Shown piece after piece: positions 15,705 to 24,765 of a DNA stretch of 27,471 nt. The notes under the pieces were generated by a model. It saw nothing but the letters and a program-made list of their open reading frames with translations. It was not told the origin of the DNA and made no database searches. The stretch's first letter is position 1, and the number at the start of each line of letters is the position of its first letter. The DNA comes from CALLVY01 sp937899855 (GTDB lineage: Bacteria > Bacteroidota > Bacteroidia > Chitinophagales > Saprospiraceae): contig JBCBQC010000086.1 of NCBI GenBank assembly GCA_039820405.1, positions 1 to 27,471 of the forward strand, in the 5' to 3' direction. The position numbers and the translations under genes are program-made.

Positions 15705-17288
15705 ATGAAAAAAGGACTATTCTTCGCCGCCTTCCTCCTCCTCCTCGGACTCCCCGCCTGCGACCGGGGCTTTGAGGAGTTGAACCGCAACCCCCTGGAA
15801 CCCACCGAGGTCAACTACGAGGCCATCTTCAATGAGTTGGTCAATTCCCTCCGACTGGGCTGGAACCGCCAATTGTTTTTGCACAACGAGATGCTCTACG
15901 ACCTGACCGAACTCGGTGCCGTTACCGCCAGCACCTTTGGCAACATCGACGCGGGGGTGGAGGAAATCTGGTCGAATTATTACGGTGCGCTCAAGAACGC
16001 GCGGGAGCTCAAAATCGTCCTCAACGAACTGGCCGCCGCCGATCCCGAGGCCACCGATCTGGTCGAGGCACAGGTGGACATCCTGATGGCCTACAAGACC
16101 TTCCAGATGCTCGACTTCTTTGGCGATATTCCCTACTCCGAAGCCGCCCAAGCCTACGCCGAGACGGCCGTCGTCCGGCCCGTCTACGACGACGATCGCG
16201 AGATTTACCTGGGGCTGCTCAACGATCTCCGTACGGCCAGCGAGCTGCTCGCCACTGCCCCGAGCAATACCGAGGCGGGCAATCCCTACCTCGACCTGGG
16301 CAACTTCGACGCGCTCTTGGGAGACGACCGGGGGCGCTGGGTCAAATTTGCCAATTCGATGCGGCTACGTTATTTGCTGCGGATTTACGAACTCGAAACC
16401 AGCCTGGTTGAAAGCGAGATTGGGCAGATGATCGTCGACGGGGCGCCCTTTCTCGGGGAGGGCGAAGACATCCTGATGCTGCCCGCCGACCAGGGGTGGT
16501 CCAACTTGGGCGTCAACTGGTCCTTCCGCGAGCACAACCGCCTGCGGATGGGAACGACCCTGTGGAATTTCCTGACCGAGGACGGCACCATTCTCGACCC
16601 CCGGGCCCCCATCTTTTTCGAAACCAACAACGCCGAGGAATGGGTGCCCTTCCCCCAAGTCGCCCCCGCCGGGACGCCGCAGTCCGGTGGTGCGCCCTAC
16701 AACAAGGACGTCCGCGACAACGTCTACGACAACAAGGGGGAGGAAAACATCTACTCGTCCTTCAACTTTTATCTGGTACGCGACGAGCAGGACATTCCCG
16801 AGGTACTCTTCAGCGCCGCCGAAGTCAAGTTTCTCCTCGCCGAGGTTTTCCTCCGGGGCATCGGTACGGCCAAGGACGAGTCGATTGCCTCCTTCCGCTA
16901 CCGGGAGGGCATGCTGATCTCGATCAATTTTTGGAAAGCCCTCGTATCCAATTCGGCGATTTGGGAAAACCAAGACAATGCCATCGGGGCGATCCAGCCC
17001 TTTGACGTCACCGGCCACCCGCGCTACCAATTCGTCTTTGGTGCGCCCGAGGTCGACAATTTGAGAAAGATTTATACCCAACGCTGGGTCGACTACTTCC
17101 GCCAGCCCTGGGAGGCTTTTTCGCTGCTGCGCCAAACGGATTTGCTGCCCCGCGAAAAGCCCAGCAATAATTTTTTCCGGTTTAAATATCCCGTTTCCGA
17201 AACCTCCTTTAACTTTGAAAACTGGTCGGCGCAGGTCGCCCGGATGGGAGGCGACGAGACCAATATAAAAGTGTGGTGGATGGAGTAG
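15705..17288 (+). CDS. susD-like: SusD/RagB-type glycan-binding lipoprotein
   Basis: This is a 527-residue surface lipoprotein with the lipobox LGLPAC (Cys at about residue 19), followed by DRGFEELNRNPLEPTEVNYE, the typical SusD N-terminus. It has the tetratricopeptide-like helices of the family, including KTFQMLDFFGDIPYSEAAQA. The C-terminal YTQRWVDYFRQPWEAFSLLR is the usual late SusD motif. It caps the SusC barrel and binds the incoming glycan. ATG 15705 follows the susC stop (TAG 15700-15702) by two bases; a GTG at 15702 in the same frame, overlapping the stop, could also initiate. Tight spacing shows co-transcription with susC. Confidence 0.97.
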   Translation: MKKGLFFAAFLLLLGLPACDRGFEELNRNPLEPTEVNYEAIFNELVNSLRLGWNRQLFLHNEMLYDLTELGAVTASTFGNIDAGVEEIWSNYYGALKNARELKIVLNELAAADPEATDLVEAQVDILMAYKTFQMLDFFGDIPYSEAAQAYAETAVVRPVYDDDREIYLGLLNDLRTASELLATAPSNTEAGNPYLDLGNFDALLGDDRGRWVKFANSMRLRYLLRIYELETSLVESEIGQMIVDGAPFLGEGEDILMLPADQGWSNLGVNWSFREHNRLRMGTTLWNFLTEDGTILDPRAPIFFETNNAEEWVPFPQVAPAGTPQSGGAPYNKDVRDNVYDNKGEENIYSSFNFYLVRDEQDIPEVLFSAAEVKFLLAEVFLRGIGTAKDESIASFRYREGMLISINFWKALVSNSAIWENQDNAIGAIQPFDVTGHPRYQFVFGAPEVDNLRKIYTQRWVDYFRQPWEAFSLLRQTDLLPREKPSNNFFRFKYPVSETSFNFENWSAQVARMGGDETNIKVWWME

Positions 17289-17315
17289 GGGAGCCGAAAA
17301 ACAAACTGCAATACT

Positions 17316-20270
17316 TTGAACAAGTCCTTTTTACCATTGATCGTTTGGACCACTACCGCTTCGGTACTGGTGCTACTACTGAATACCTCTTGCCAACGGC
17401 CCACGCCTGCGTTTACCCCGGGAAGCGATCCCCTGGCCTACGTCGATCCCTTTATCGGAACGGGGGGGCACGGACATACCTATCCCGGAGCGAACTATCC
17501 CTTCGGCATGGTCCAACTGTCGCCGGATACGCGGCTGAGGGGTTGGGACGGCTGTTCGGGCTATCATTATTCGGATAGCATCATCTACGGCTTTAGCCAC
17601 ACCCACCTCAGTGGTACGGGTGTTTCCGACTACGGAGATGTGTTGCTCATGCCGGTCAACAATGGAGCGGAGCTGGGTGAAGGCGATTTGGATTATGCGG
17701 TTTTCCAAAGCCCTTTCCAGCACGCTCGCGAGGCCGCCCGCCCCGGTTACTACGAAGTCTTTTTGGAGCGGCCCCGGGTACAAGTCCAACTCAGTACCAC
17801 GCCCCGGGGTGGCCTCCACCACTACCGTTTTGAGGATCCGCAATCGCCCGCCGTAGTGCTCGACCTCGAACATCGGGATGAGGTACTGGCCTGCGATTTT
17901 ACCCGCGTCGGTGATCGGCGCATTGAAGGCTACCGCCATTCGAATGCTTGGGCGACGGATCAGCGCGTCTTTTTTGTCATCGAATTTTCGGAGGCCGTGG
18001 AGGAGGTCCAAGTGCAGCGTATGGCGGGGAAAGAAAATGCCGCCAAGGGCCTGTTCCGCTTTGCGCCCGGCACCCGGGAATTGACGGTCCGGGTGGCCCT
18101 CTCGCCCGTTGATCTGGACGGGGCGCGCGCCAACTTCGAAGCCGAGCTGGCGGGCCGTGATCTGGGAGTCGTTCGTTCGGCGGTGGAGACGGCCTGGCGA
18201 ACGGAGCTGCGAAAAATCGAAGCCCAGTGTGGCAGCGAGACGGAGCAAGTCATCTTTTACTCTGCCCTTTACCACAGCATGCTGGCCCCCAACCTGTACA
18301 GCGACGTCGACGGTCGCTACCGTGGGATGGATCAGCAAATCCACCGCGACAGCAGCCACGCCCACTACACCGTCTTTTCGCTCTGGGACACCTACCGCGC
18401 GGCCCACCCCCTTTACACCCTCATCGACCAAAAGCGAACGGTAGCATTTATCCGTACCATGCTCCACAAATACGAACAAGGCGGCATCTTGCCAATCTGG
18501 GACCTGTCGGCCTGCTACACGGGCTGTATGATCGGCTACCACGGCGTATCGGTCATCGCCGATGCCTACGTCAAGGGCATCCGCGACTACGATACCAAGC
18601 TGGCGCTGGAGGCGGTGCAACACAGTGCCAAGCAAAGCCACCTGGGCTTGGACGAGTATCAGGAACGGGGTTTTATATCGGTGGAAGGAGAAGCCGAGTC
18701 GGTGTCGAAGACCCTGGAGTACGCCTACGACGATTGGTGCATTGCCCAATTGGCGATGGCCATGGGGGAGCGCGCCACCGCGGAGGAATTTTACCAACGG
18801 AGCCTTTCCTACCGCAACCTCTTCGATCCTGAGACGCGTTTCTTTCGGCCCCGCCGCTACAACTTTTGGCAAAGCCCCTTTGACCCCTACGAGGTCAACA
18901 ACAACTATACCGAAGCCAATGCCTGGCACTACGGCTTTTCCGCTGTCCACGACTTGGAAGGCTTCGTCGCCCTCCACGGTGGCCCCGCTGGCTTAGAAGC
19001 TGCCCTAGACTCCCTCTTCGCCGCTACGAGTCTGACCTCCGGTCGCGACCAGGCCGACATCACTGGCCTGATCGGTCAGTACGCCCACGGCAACGAACCC
19101 AGTCACCACATCGCTTACCTCTACAACTACGTCCAAAAGCCCTGGAAGACCCAAGCCCGGGTCCGAGAAATTTTGGCGACGCAGTATCAGGCGGCCCCGG
19201 ATGGCATTTTGGGCAACGAAGACTGTGGCCAGATGAGCGCTTGGTACGTCCTGAGTGCCCTGGGCTTTTATCCCGTGCTGCCCGGCTCGGATTACTACGT
19301 CATCGGCAGTCCGGTGGTGCAGTCGGCGACCCTCAACTTGGAGAATGGTCGACAGTTTAAAATCCGTACGTCCAACAACCGACCGGAGCATCCCTACATC
19401 CAGGCCGTGACCCTCAACGGGGAGCCTTACGAGCGGAGCTATCTGACGCAGGAGACCATTATGGCCGGGGGCGAATGGCATTTTGAAATGGGCCCGCAGC
19501 CCAATCTGGAGTGGGGGACGGCCCCGGAAGCGGTGCCCCCTTCGGCGGTGGAGCATCGCGACTTTGTACCGGTGCCTTACCTGGCCAAGGGGCAGTTGAG
19601 CTTTACGGAGCAGAACCACATCGAGCTGGCTTCGACGGAGGCGGGTGCGGTGATCTACTACAGCCTCAACGGGGGCGACTACGCGCCCTACGCGGGGCAG
19701 GTCATTATCCTGGAGGAGAGTACGATGCTTTGTACCTACGCGCAAGGAGATGGGGGGGTATCGCCCCGGGTGTGTACCGATCTGATCCGGCGCGACGCCA
19801 CGCGGTCGATCGAACTGCAGAGCGACTACGCTGCGATTTACAGCGGGGGGGCTGCCGATGCGCTCATCGACGGTTTGCGGGGAGGAGATGATTTTCGCTC
19901 CGGCGGCTGGCAGGGCTTTCAGGGCAAGGACCTCGAATGCGTGGTGGACCTAAGTACTTCGCGGAAGCTGCAAAAAATCAGTTGTGGCTTTTTGCAGGAT
20001 GAGAACAGCTGGATCTTTTTTCCCTCCTCGGTGGAGTATTACGGCTCGGAGGACGGGGTCAATTTCCGTCCGCTGGGTCAGGTGAAGGGGCGGGTGTCGC
20101 CGCGGGAAAAGGGCGTATTTTTAGAAAATTATGAGCTGGCGCTTTCGGGTACCCGGGCCCGCTACGTCAAGGTGAAAGCCAAGAGCTTGATCGACTGTCC
20201 GCGCTGGCACAAGGGAGCCCTTCACGAGGGTAAGGCTTGGGTCTTTGCGGATGAGATTAGCATTTTTTAA
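17316..20270 (+). CDS. GH92 alpha-mannosidase lipoprotein with C-terminal discoidin domain
   Basis: This 984-residue lipoprotein has the lipobox LLNTSC near residue 26. Its GH92 N-terminal beta domain (about 40-265) begins VDPFIGTGGHGHTYPGANYP, and the (alpha/alpha)6 catalytic domain (about 280-735) contains YTEANAWHYGF, HGNEPSHH (Glu594, likely acid) and GNEDCGQMSAWYV (acidic base pair region, 635-636). GH92 enzymes are calcium-dependent exo-alpha-mannosidases acting on alpha-1,2/1,3/1,4/1,6 links of N-glycans and mannans. After the catalytic part come a chitobiase-type C-terminal module (about 770-835) and an F5/8 type C-like domain (about 840-984). The start is TTG 17316: the frame is the same as susD, opens directly after its stop, and has no ATG before the signal peptide. 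Confidence 0.95.
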   Translation: MNKSFLPLIVWTTTASVLVLLLNTSCQRPTPAFTPGSDPLAYVDPFIGTGGHGHTYPGANYPFGMVQLSPDTRLRGWDGCSGYHYSDSIIYGFSHTHLSGTGVSDYGDVLLMPVNNGAELGEGDLDYAVFQSPFQHAREAARPGYYEVFLERPRVQVQLSTTPRGGLHHYRFEDPQSPAVVLDLEHRDEVLACDFTRVGDRRIEGYRHSNAWATDQRVFFVIEFSEAVEEVQVQRMAGKENAAKGLFRFAPGTRELTVRVALSPVDLDGARANFEAELAGRDLGVVRSAVETAWRTELRKIEAQCGSETEQVIFYSALYHSMLAPNLYSDVDGRYRGMDQQIHRDSSHAHYTVFSLWDTYRAAHPLYTLIDQKRTVAFIRTMLHKYEQGGILPIWDLSACYTGCMIGYHGVSVIADAYVKGIRDYDTKLALEAVQHSAKQSHLGLDEYQERGFISVEGEAESVSKTLEYAYDDWCIAQLAMAMGERATAEEFYQRSLSYRNLFDPETRFFRPRRYNFWQSPFDPYEVNNNYTEANAWHYGFSAVHDLEGFVALHGGPAGLEAALDSLFAATSLTSGRDQADITGLIGQYAHGNEPSHHIAYLYNYVQKPWKTQARVREILATQYQAAPDGILGNEDCGQMSAWYVLSALGFYPVLPGSDYYVIGSPVVQSATLNLENGRQFKIRTSNNRPEHPYIQAVTLNGEPYERSYLTQETIMAGGEWHFEMGPQPNLEWGTAPEAVPPSAVEHRDFVPVPYLAKGQLSFTEQNHIELASTEAGAVIYYSLNGGDYAPYAGQVIILEESTMLCTYAQGDGGVSPRVCTDLIRRDATRSIELQSDYAAIYSGGAADALIDGLRGGDDFRSGGWQGFQGKDLECVVDLSTSRKLQKISCGFLQDENSWIFFPSSVEYYGSEDGVNFRPLGQVKGRVSPREKGVFLENYELALSGTRARYVKVKAKSLIDCPRWHKGALHEGKAWVFADEISIF

Positions 20271-20283
20271 TTCATTTACGGTG

Positions 20284-22548
20284 ATGCAAATCAATTGGTA
20301 CTGGAAGAGTATACCCTTGGCGCTACTGCTGGTAGCCTGTCGGTCGGCATCCGAGTCGGGAGTAGGCGAAAGCCCCAACTACGCGGTCATTCCAGCGACG
20401 GAACAAAGCGATACCACGGGTGCCTGGGCCGGTTTGAAAAGTCTCCAACTCGATACGACTGCCTTATTGCAGCGCGAAATCTGGGCGGCTTTACGCGACT
20501 ACGCCTTTGGTGGGCCGTCGCTCGTGTTGGGCGCAGCGACCAATGTTCGGGTGGTGTTGGATACGGGTTTGGTACGGAGTACCTTGAACGTGCAAGACCG
20601 GGGCATCGAGCTATTGCTGCGCGACAGTAGTCAACTGTACCGCGGGCTGTCCCTACTTTCCCAACTGGGGGTGCTCAACGCTGGCCGCCTGCCGGTGGGA
20701 GCTTACCACTACCGGCCCCGCTTTGTGTACCGCGGCATGCACCTCGACGTGGCGCGGCATTTTTTTCCGAAGGAAGCCCTCTTCAAATACCTCGACTTTC
20801 TCTTCTTTTACGGTTACAACAAATTCCACTGGCACCTCACCGAAGACCAGGGCTGGCGGATTGAGATCAAGCGCTATCCCAAGCTGCAAACGGTGGCGGC
20901 TTACCGCGAGGAGACCCTGGTCGGGCATTACAACGATACGCCGCAGCGCTTTGATGGCCAGCGCTACGGCGGCTACTACACCCAGGCGGAGGTCCGCGAG
21001 ATCGTGGCCTACGCTGCGGCGAAAGGAATTGAGGTGATCCCCGAAATCGAATTGCCGGGGCACAGTCTGGCCGCCATCAGCGCCTACCCGGAGCTGTCCT
21101 GCGACCCAACCCGGAGCTACGCCGTGGCCACCAAGTGGGGCATCTTTGACGACATCTATTGTCCGACCGAAAAGACCTTTCAGTTTTTGGAAGGCGTTTT
21201 TGACGAAGTGACGGCGCTTTTTCCCAGCCGCTATATCCACATCGGGGGCGATGAAGCGCCCAAGGGGGCCTGGCGCGAAAGTGCTTTTTGTCAGGACTTG
21301 ATCGAGCGGGAGGGCTTGGTGGATGAGGCGGGCTTGCAAAGTTATTTTATCCGTCGGGTGGAGCGCTACCTAAACGAAAGGGGGCGGCAGATCATCGGCT
21401 GGGACGAAATTTTGGAAGGGGGCTTGGCGCCCAAGGCCAGCGTGATGTCCTGGCGCGGAACGGAAGGCGGAATCGCCGCGGCGCTGGCCGATCACCAGGT
21501 GGTGATGACGCCCACCTCGCACTGCTATTTTGATTATTACCAATCGGATCATCCCGAGGAGCCCCTGGCCATCGGGGGGCTGACGCCCCTGGAGAAGGTC
21601 TACGCTTTTGAGCCCATTCCCGCCGAATTGCCGGTGGAAAAACACCGTTACATCTGGGGCGCTCAGGGCAACGTTTGGACCGAATACCTCCCCGATTTTG
21701 CCAAGGTGGAATACATGGCCCTGGCCCGGATGGCGGCCCTGTCCGAAGTCCTTTACCGCGACAGTACGCAGCGTCGGTTTGCCGATTTTGCCCAGCGATT
21801 ACAAACCCACCTTGACTACTGGGAGGGGCAGTCGGTCAACGTCGCCCAGCGCTTGCTCGACCTCCGTTTTGACCTCGCCGGGGGGAATGCCGTTCCCCTC
21901 CGCGTGACCGATCTCCGGGCCAGCGTTGCCGCCCGGGTGGAACAGCAGGGGCCGGGGGACGATACTTGGACGGCAGTGGAGGGGACGAGTGCCGTCCTGA
22001 ACGAGCCGGGGATTTACGCTTTCCGCGCCGTGGATGAGGCGGGTCGGGTGGGCCGTGCTACGCGGGTTCACTACGAGCCCCATCTGGGACTGGGCGCGAC
22101 GATCGAATTGGCCCAGCCGCCGGACCGGCGTTATCCGGGGCGGGGGGGCAGTGGCTTGCTCAACGGCATCAAGGGTTCGGACGAAAAGTACGGCGACCGC
22201 GAGTGGTTGGGTTTCTCCGGGGAGGACCTGGAGGCGACGATCCGCTTTGCGGAGCCCCGCGTCTTGCGGCGGGTGGGCCTGCGCTTCTTTGACGGGGAGG
22301 GGCAGTGGATTTACTTGCCGCGGGAGGTGGAGCTGTTGGCTTCTACCGATGGGCAGACGTTTCGGTCGCTGGCGCGGCGTAGCGATTGGCAGCGGCGGGC
22401 GAAGGTGGAGGAGGTCGAGGTAGCTTTGGAAGCGGTGGAGGCGACCCATTTGCGGGTGGTAGCCAAAAACTACGGCGAGATCCCGGAGGGTCGTCAGGGA
22501 GAGGGCTACCGGGCTTGGTTGTTTGTGGACGAAATTAGCATTGAATAA
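20284..22548 (+). CDS. GH20 beta-N-acetylhexosaminidase lipoprotein with C-terminal discoidin-like domain
   Basis: This 754-residue lipoprotein begins MQINWYWKSIPLALLLVAC. The start at 20284 is chosen because this is a complete lipoprotein signal; the frame is open to 20245, inside the GH92 gene. An N-terminal GH20b domain (about 40-140) precedes the catalytic barrel (about 145-490), which has GMHLDVARHFFPKE, FHWHLTEDQGWRIEIKRYPKL and the catalytic Asp323-Glu324 pair in HIGGDEAPKGAW. The enzyme uses substrate-assisted catalysis to remove terminal beta-GlcNAc or GalNAc. The C-terminal 200 residues contain an Ig/chitobiase-like piece and an F5/8 type C-like module, ending AWLFVDEISIE, closely matching the end of the GH92 protein. 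In the locus it would trim antennal GlcNAc or the chitobiose core. Confidence 0.95.
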   Translation: MQINWYWKSIPLALLLVACRSASESGVGESPNYAVIPATEQSDTTGAWAGLKSLQLDTTALLQREIWAALRDYAFGGPSLVLGAATNVRVVLDTGLVRSTLNVQDRGIELLLRDSSQLYRGLSLLSQLGVLNAGRLPVGAYHYRPRFVYRGMHLDVARHFFPKEALFKYLDFLFFYGYNKFHWHLTEDQGWRIEIKRYPKLQTVAAYREETLVGHYNDTPQRFDGQRYGGYYTQAEVREIVAYAAAKGIEVIPEIELPGHSLAAISAYPELSCDPTRSYAVATKWGIFDDIYCPTEKTFQFLEGVFDEVTALFPSRYIHIGGDEAPKGAWRESAFCQDLIEREGLVDEAGLQSYFIRRVERYLNERGRQIIGWDEILEGGLAPKASVMSWRGTEGGIAAALADHQVVMTPTSHCYFDYYQSDHPEEPLAIGGLTPLEKVYAFEPIPAELPVEKHRYIWGAQGNVWTEYLPDFAKVEYMALARMAALSEVLYRDSTQRRFADFAQRLQTHLDYWEGQSVNVAQRLLDLRFDLAGGNAVPLRVTDLRASVAARVEQQGPGDDTWTAVEGTSAVLNEPGIYAFRAVDEAGRVGRATRVHYEPHLGLGATIELAQPPDRRYPGRGGSGLLNGIKGSDEKYGDREWLGFSGEDLEATIRFAEPRVLRRVGLRFFDGEGQWIYLPREVELLASTDGQTFRSLARRSDWQRRAKVEEVEVALEAVEATHLRVVAKNYGEIPEGRQGEGYRAWLFVDEISIE

Positions 22549-22556
22549 ACCAACTC

Positions 22557-23897
22557 ATGGAAAAACGAAACCATTACGGCGGAGCGATTTACATTCTCAT
22601 CCTCTTGTTTTTTATGTGGGGTTTCCTCACCTCGATGAATGACATCCTCGTTCCGCATTTGAAATCGGCCTTTACCCTCAAAAATTGGCAGGCGCAGCTG
22701 ATCCAGTTTTTTTTCTTCCTCGCCTACTTTGTGATGAGTGTTCCCGCCGGCATTTTGATCCGGCGGATTGGTTACAAGTACGGGATCGTCACGGGCTTGG
22801 CCCTGATGGGGGGGGCCTGTCTGCTTTTTATTCCGGCTACCTACATTCAGGTGTACGCCATCTTTTTGGTGGCGCTTTTTTTCCTGGCCAGTGGCATCAC
22901 CATCCTACAGGTGGCGGCCAATCCCTACGTGGCGGTATTGGGCGAGCCCGAGACGGCGGCCAGTCGGCTCAACCTGGCTCAGGGCTTCAACTCGCTGGGG
23001 CATACCATTGCGCCATTGATTGGAGCGTGGTTGATCTTGCAAAATACCCAGGAGGTGGACATCAGTACGATTCGAATGCCCTACGTGGTGATTGCCCTGA
23101 CGCTGTTCTTGTGCGCGGGCATTTTTACCTTCATTTCCCTACCGGAGATTCATCGGGAGGAAGAGGTAGACCGGTTGAGTTTTCGCTTGGGTGACTATCC
23201 CCATCTGATGATGGGAGCCGTTGCGATTTTTTTCTACGTGGGGGCGGAGATTTCCGTGGGCAGTTTTTTGGTGGAATACTTCCGGGGCGACCCCAGTATC
23301 GGCTTGGATACGAAGACGGCGGGCAGTTATGTCGCCTACTACTGGGGAGGCGCTATGGTCGGTCGTTTTTTGGGAGCCATTTCCCTGAGCGGCAACAAGT
23401 CGCTGCCCCAGATGATCGCCATTCCCCTGGTCGCCATCGGGGTGGTCAAACTCTTTTTGTGGACCAATGGGGTCGATCCGAGTAGTGCTTTGGGTTTTGA
23501 CCTGATGTTGGTATTCAATTTTCTGGCTTTTTATTTGGGCAGGTCGGTCTCCAACCAGCAGTTGGCCCTATTTGCGGGAATCAACGTGTTGCTGCTGCTG
23601 ACGACGATGTCGACGGGGGGGACGGTAGCCATCTGGTCGATCATTGGGATTGGCTTGTTCAACTCCATTATGTGGTCCAATATCTTCACCTTGGCCATTG
23701 ACAAGTTGGGGGAATACACGAGTTACGGCTCGTCCTTCTTGGTGATGATGATTGTGGGCGGTGCCCTATTGCCCCTTTTACAGGGCGTGGTGGCGGACAT
23801 TCCGGCCATCGGTCTAAAGTACTGTTTTGTAGTGCCCCTGCTGGGGTATTTGTATTTGGTTTTTTACGGACTTAAAGGTTATCAAAATGAAACATAG
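22557..23897 (+). CDS. FucP/NagP-type sugar MFS permease
   Basis: This 446-residue inner-membrane protein belongs to the FHS (fucose-galactose-glucose/GlcNAc) group of major-facilitator permeases and has about 12 predicted membrane helices. The N-terminal FFMWGFLTSMNDILVPHLK, the loop RRIGYKYGIVTGL and QVAANPYVAVLG are diagnostic. FucP imports L-fucose with protons; the related NagP proteins of Bacteroidota and Proteobacteria import N-acetylglucosamine. The neighbours (GH92, GH20, GH2) make GlcNAc or mannose the likeliest substrate, but sequence alone cannot decide. It starts eight bases after the GH20 stop and overlaps the CutC gene by 11 bases, so it belongs to the same operon. Confidence 0.93.
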   Translation: MEKRNHYGGAIYILILLFFMWGFLTSMNDILVPHLKSAFTLKNWQAQLIQFFFFLAYFVMSVPAGILIRRIGYKYGIVTGLALMGGACLLFIPATYIQVYAIFLVALFFLASGITILQVAANPYVAVLGEPETAASRLNLAQGFNSLGHTIAPLIGAWLILQNTQEVDISTIRMPYVVIALTLFLCAGIFTFISLPEIHREEEVDRLSFRLGDYPHLMMGAVAIFFYVGAEISVGSFLVEYFRGDPSIGLDTKTAGSYVAYYWGGAMVGRFLGAISLSGNKSLPQMIAIPLVAIGVVKLFLWTNGVDPSSALGFDLMLVFNFLAFYLGRSVSNQQLALFAGINVLLLLTTMSTGGTVAIWSIIGIGLFNSIMWSNIFTLAIDKLGEYTSYGSSFLVMMIVGGALLPLLQGVVADIPAIGLKYCFVVPLLGYLYLVFYGLKGYQNET

Positions 23898-24606
23898 TTA
23901 TTTGGTAGAAGTAGCGGTAGAAGCCCTGGACCACGCGCTCCGGGCGGAGACACACGGCGCCGATCGCATTGAGCTTTGCGCCAATCTGACCGAGGGAGGG
24001 ACGACGCCAAGCTACGGTATGATTCGCTCTTGTTACGAACGCTTGCGCATTCCCATTCACGTGATGCTGCGCTGTCGGGCGGGGCATTTTGACTACTCGG
24101 AGGCGGAGTTCCAGCACATGTTGTACGATGCGGAGCTGTGTGCGCAGGTGGGCGTGCGGGGCGTGGTTTTTGGTTTTTTGCGGCCCGACTTGAGTTTGGA
24201 TGAAGACAAGACGCGGCGGATGGCGGCGCATTGCCACGCGCTGGGTTTGCGGATGACCTTTCACCGGGCCATTGACGTTTGTCAAAATCCTATGGAGGCC
24301 GTCGGCAAGATTGCCGATTGGGGAATTGAAAACGTGCTGACCTCCGGGACGAAACTTACGGCGCCGGAAGGTTTGCCCACGATTCAAACCTTTATGCGGC
24401 ACTACGGCGACCGGATCAACATCCTGGCGGGCTGTGGCATCAACAGTGGCAATGTCCACCAGTTTATGGAGGCGGGGGTGCCCCACATCCATTTTACCAG
24501 CCACGATTACGTCAGCGACCAATTGAACCGCGATTTTGAATTTGGTCACCGCGCCGTTTTCGACGATCAGTACACCATCGATATTTTACATGAAGTACGT
24601 ACGTAG
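23887..24606 (+). CDS. cutC: CutC family TIM-barrel protein
   Basis: This 239-residue cytoplasmic protein is of the CutC family (about 245 residues in E. coli). It was named for copper homeostasis but its biochemistry is uncertain. The TIM-barrel motifs VEVAVEALDHALRAETHGAD, RIELCANLTEGGTTPSYGMI and MTFHRAID are clear, as is NVLTSGTKLTAPEGL and the late GCGINSGNV. Translation likely couples to the permease through an 11-base overlap. Its place between a sugar permease and a beta-mannosidase suggests a job in glycan metabolism rather than copper; this is inference. The stop TAG at 24604-24606 lies at the left edge of the repeat element that follows. Confidence 0.93.
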   Translation: MKHSYLVEVAVEALDHALRAETHGADRIELCANLTEGGTTPSYGMIRSCYERLRIPIHVMLRCRAGHFDYSEAEFQHMLYDAELCAQVGVRGVVFGFLRPDLSLDEDKTRRMAAHCHALGLRMTFHRAIDVCQNPMEAVGKIADWGIENVLTSGTKLTAPEGLPTIQTFMRHYGDRINILAGCGINSGNVHQFMEAGVPHIHFTSHDYVSDQLNRDFEFGHRAVFDDQYTIDILHEVRT

Positions 24607-24765
24607 AAGCCATCTCAAAAATATCCTTCGAGCTACGGAAGGGCCTTTTCCGCCCCTACTTCGTTACCAAAAGCGTCCCGTAGCTAAGGCTATGCTCCGT
24701 TTTGGTGCCTTGTTGGAACGCAAAATACCGCTCCCTCGCCAACAAAAACATTTTGAGATGACTTC
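24606..24765. repeat. 160-bp inverted-repeat element, copy 2
   Basis: Left end GAAGCCATCTCAAAAATATCC (24606-24626) and right end ending CATTTTGAGATGACTTC (24749-24765) are imperfect inverted termini. The core CGCCCCTACTTCGT (24651-24664) is the exact complement of the core of copy 1 at 2729-2742, so copy 2 is inverted relative to it. Copy 2 has about 70 extra bases to the right of the core, containing a nested inverted repeat (AGCTACGG near 24631 versus CCGTAGCT near 24679). It begins in the CutC stop codon and its right terminus contains the GH2 start codon. Confidence 0.75.

Noticed and set aside
17376..18977. 533-codon open frame antisense to the GH92 gene
   Set aside because: Complement of a conserved catalytic-domain coding region; composition biased to Val/Gly/Arg.
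20245..20283. Earlier ATG for the GH20 gene inside the GH92 gene
   Set aside because: It would add 13 residues before a complete lipoprotein signal peptide.
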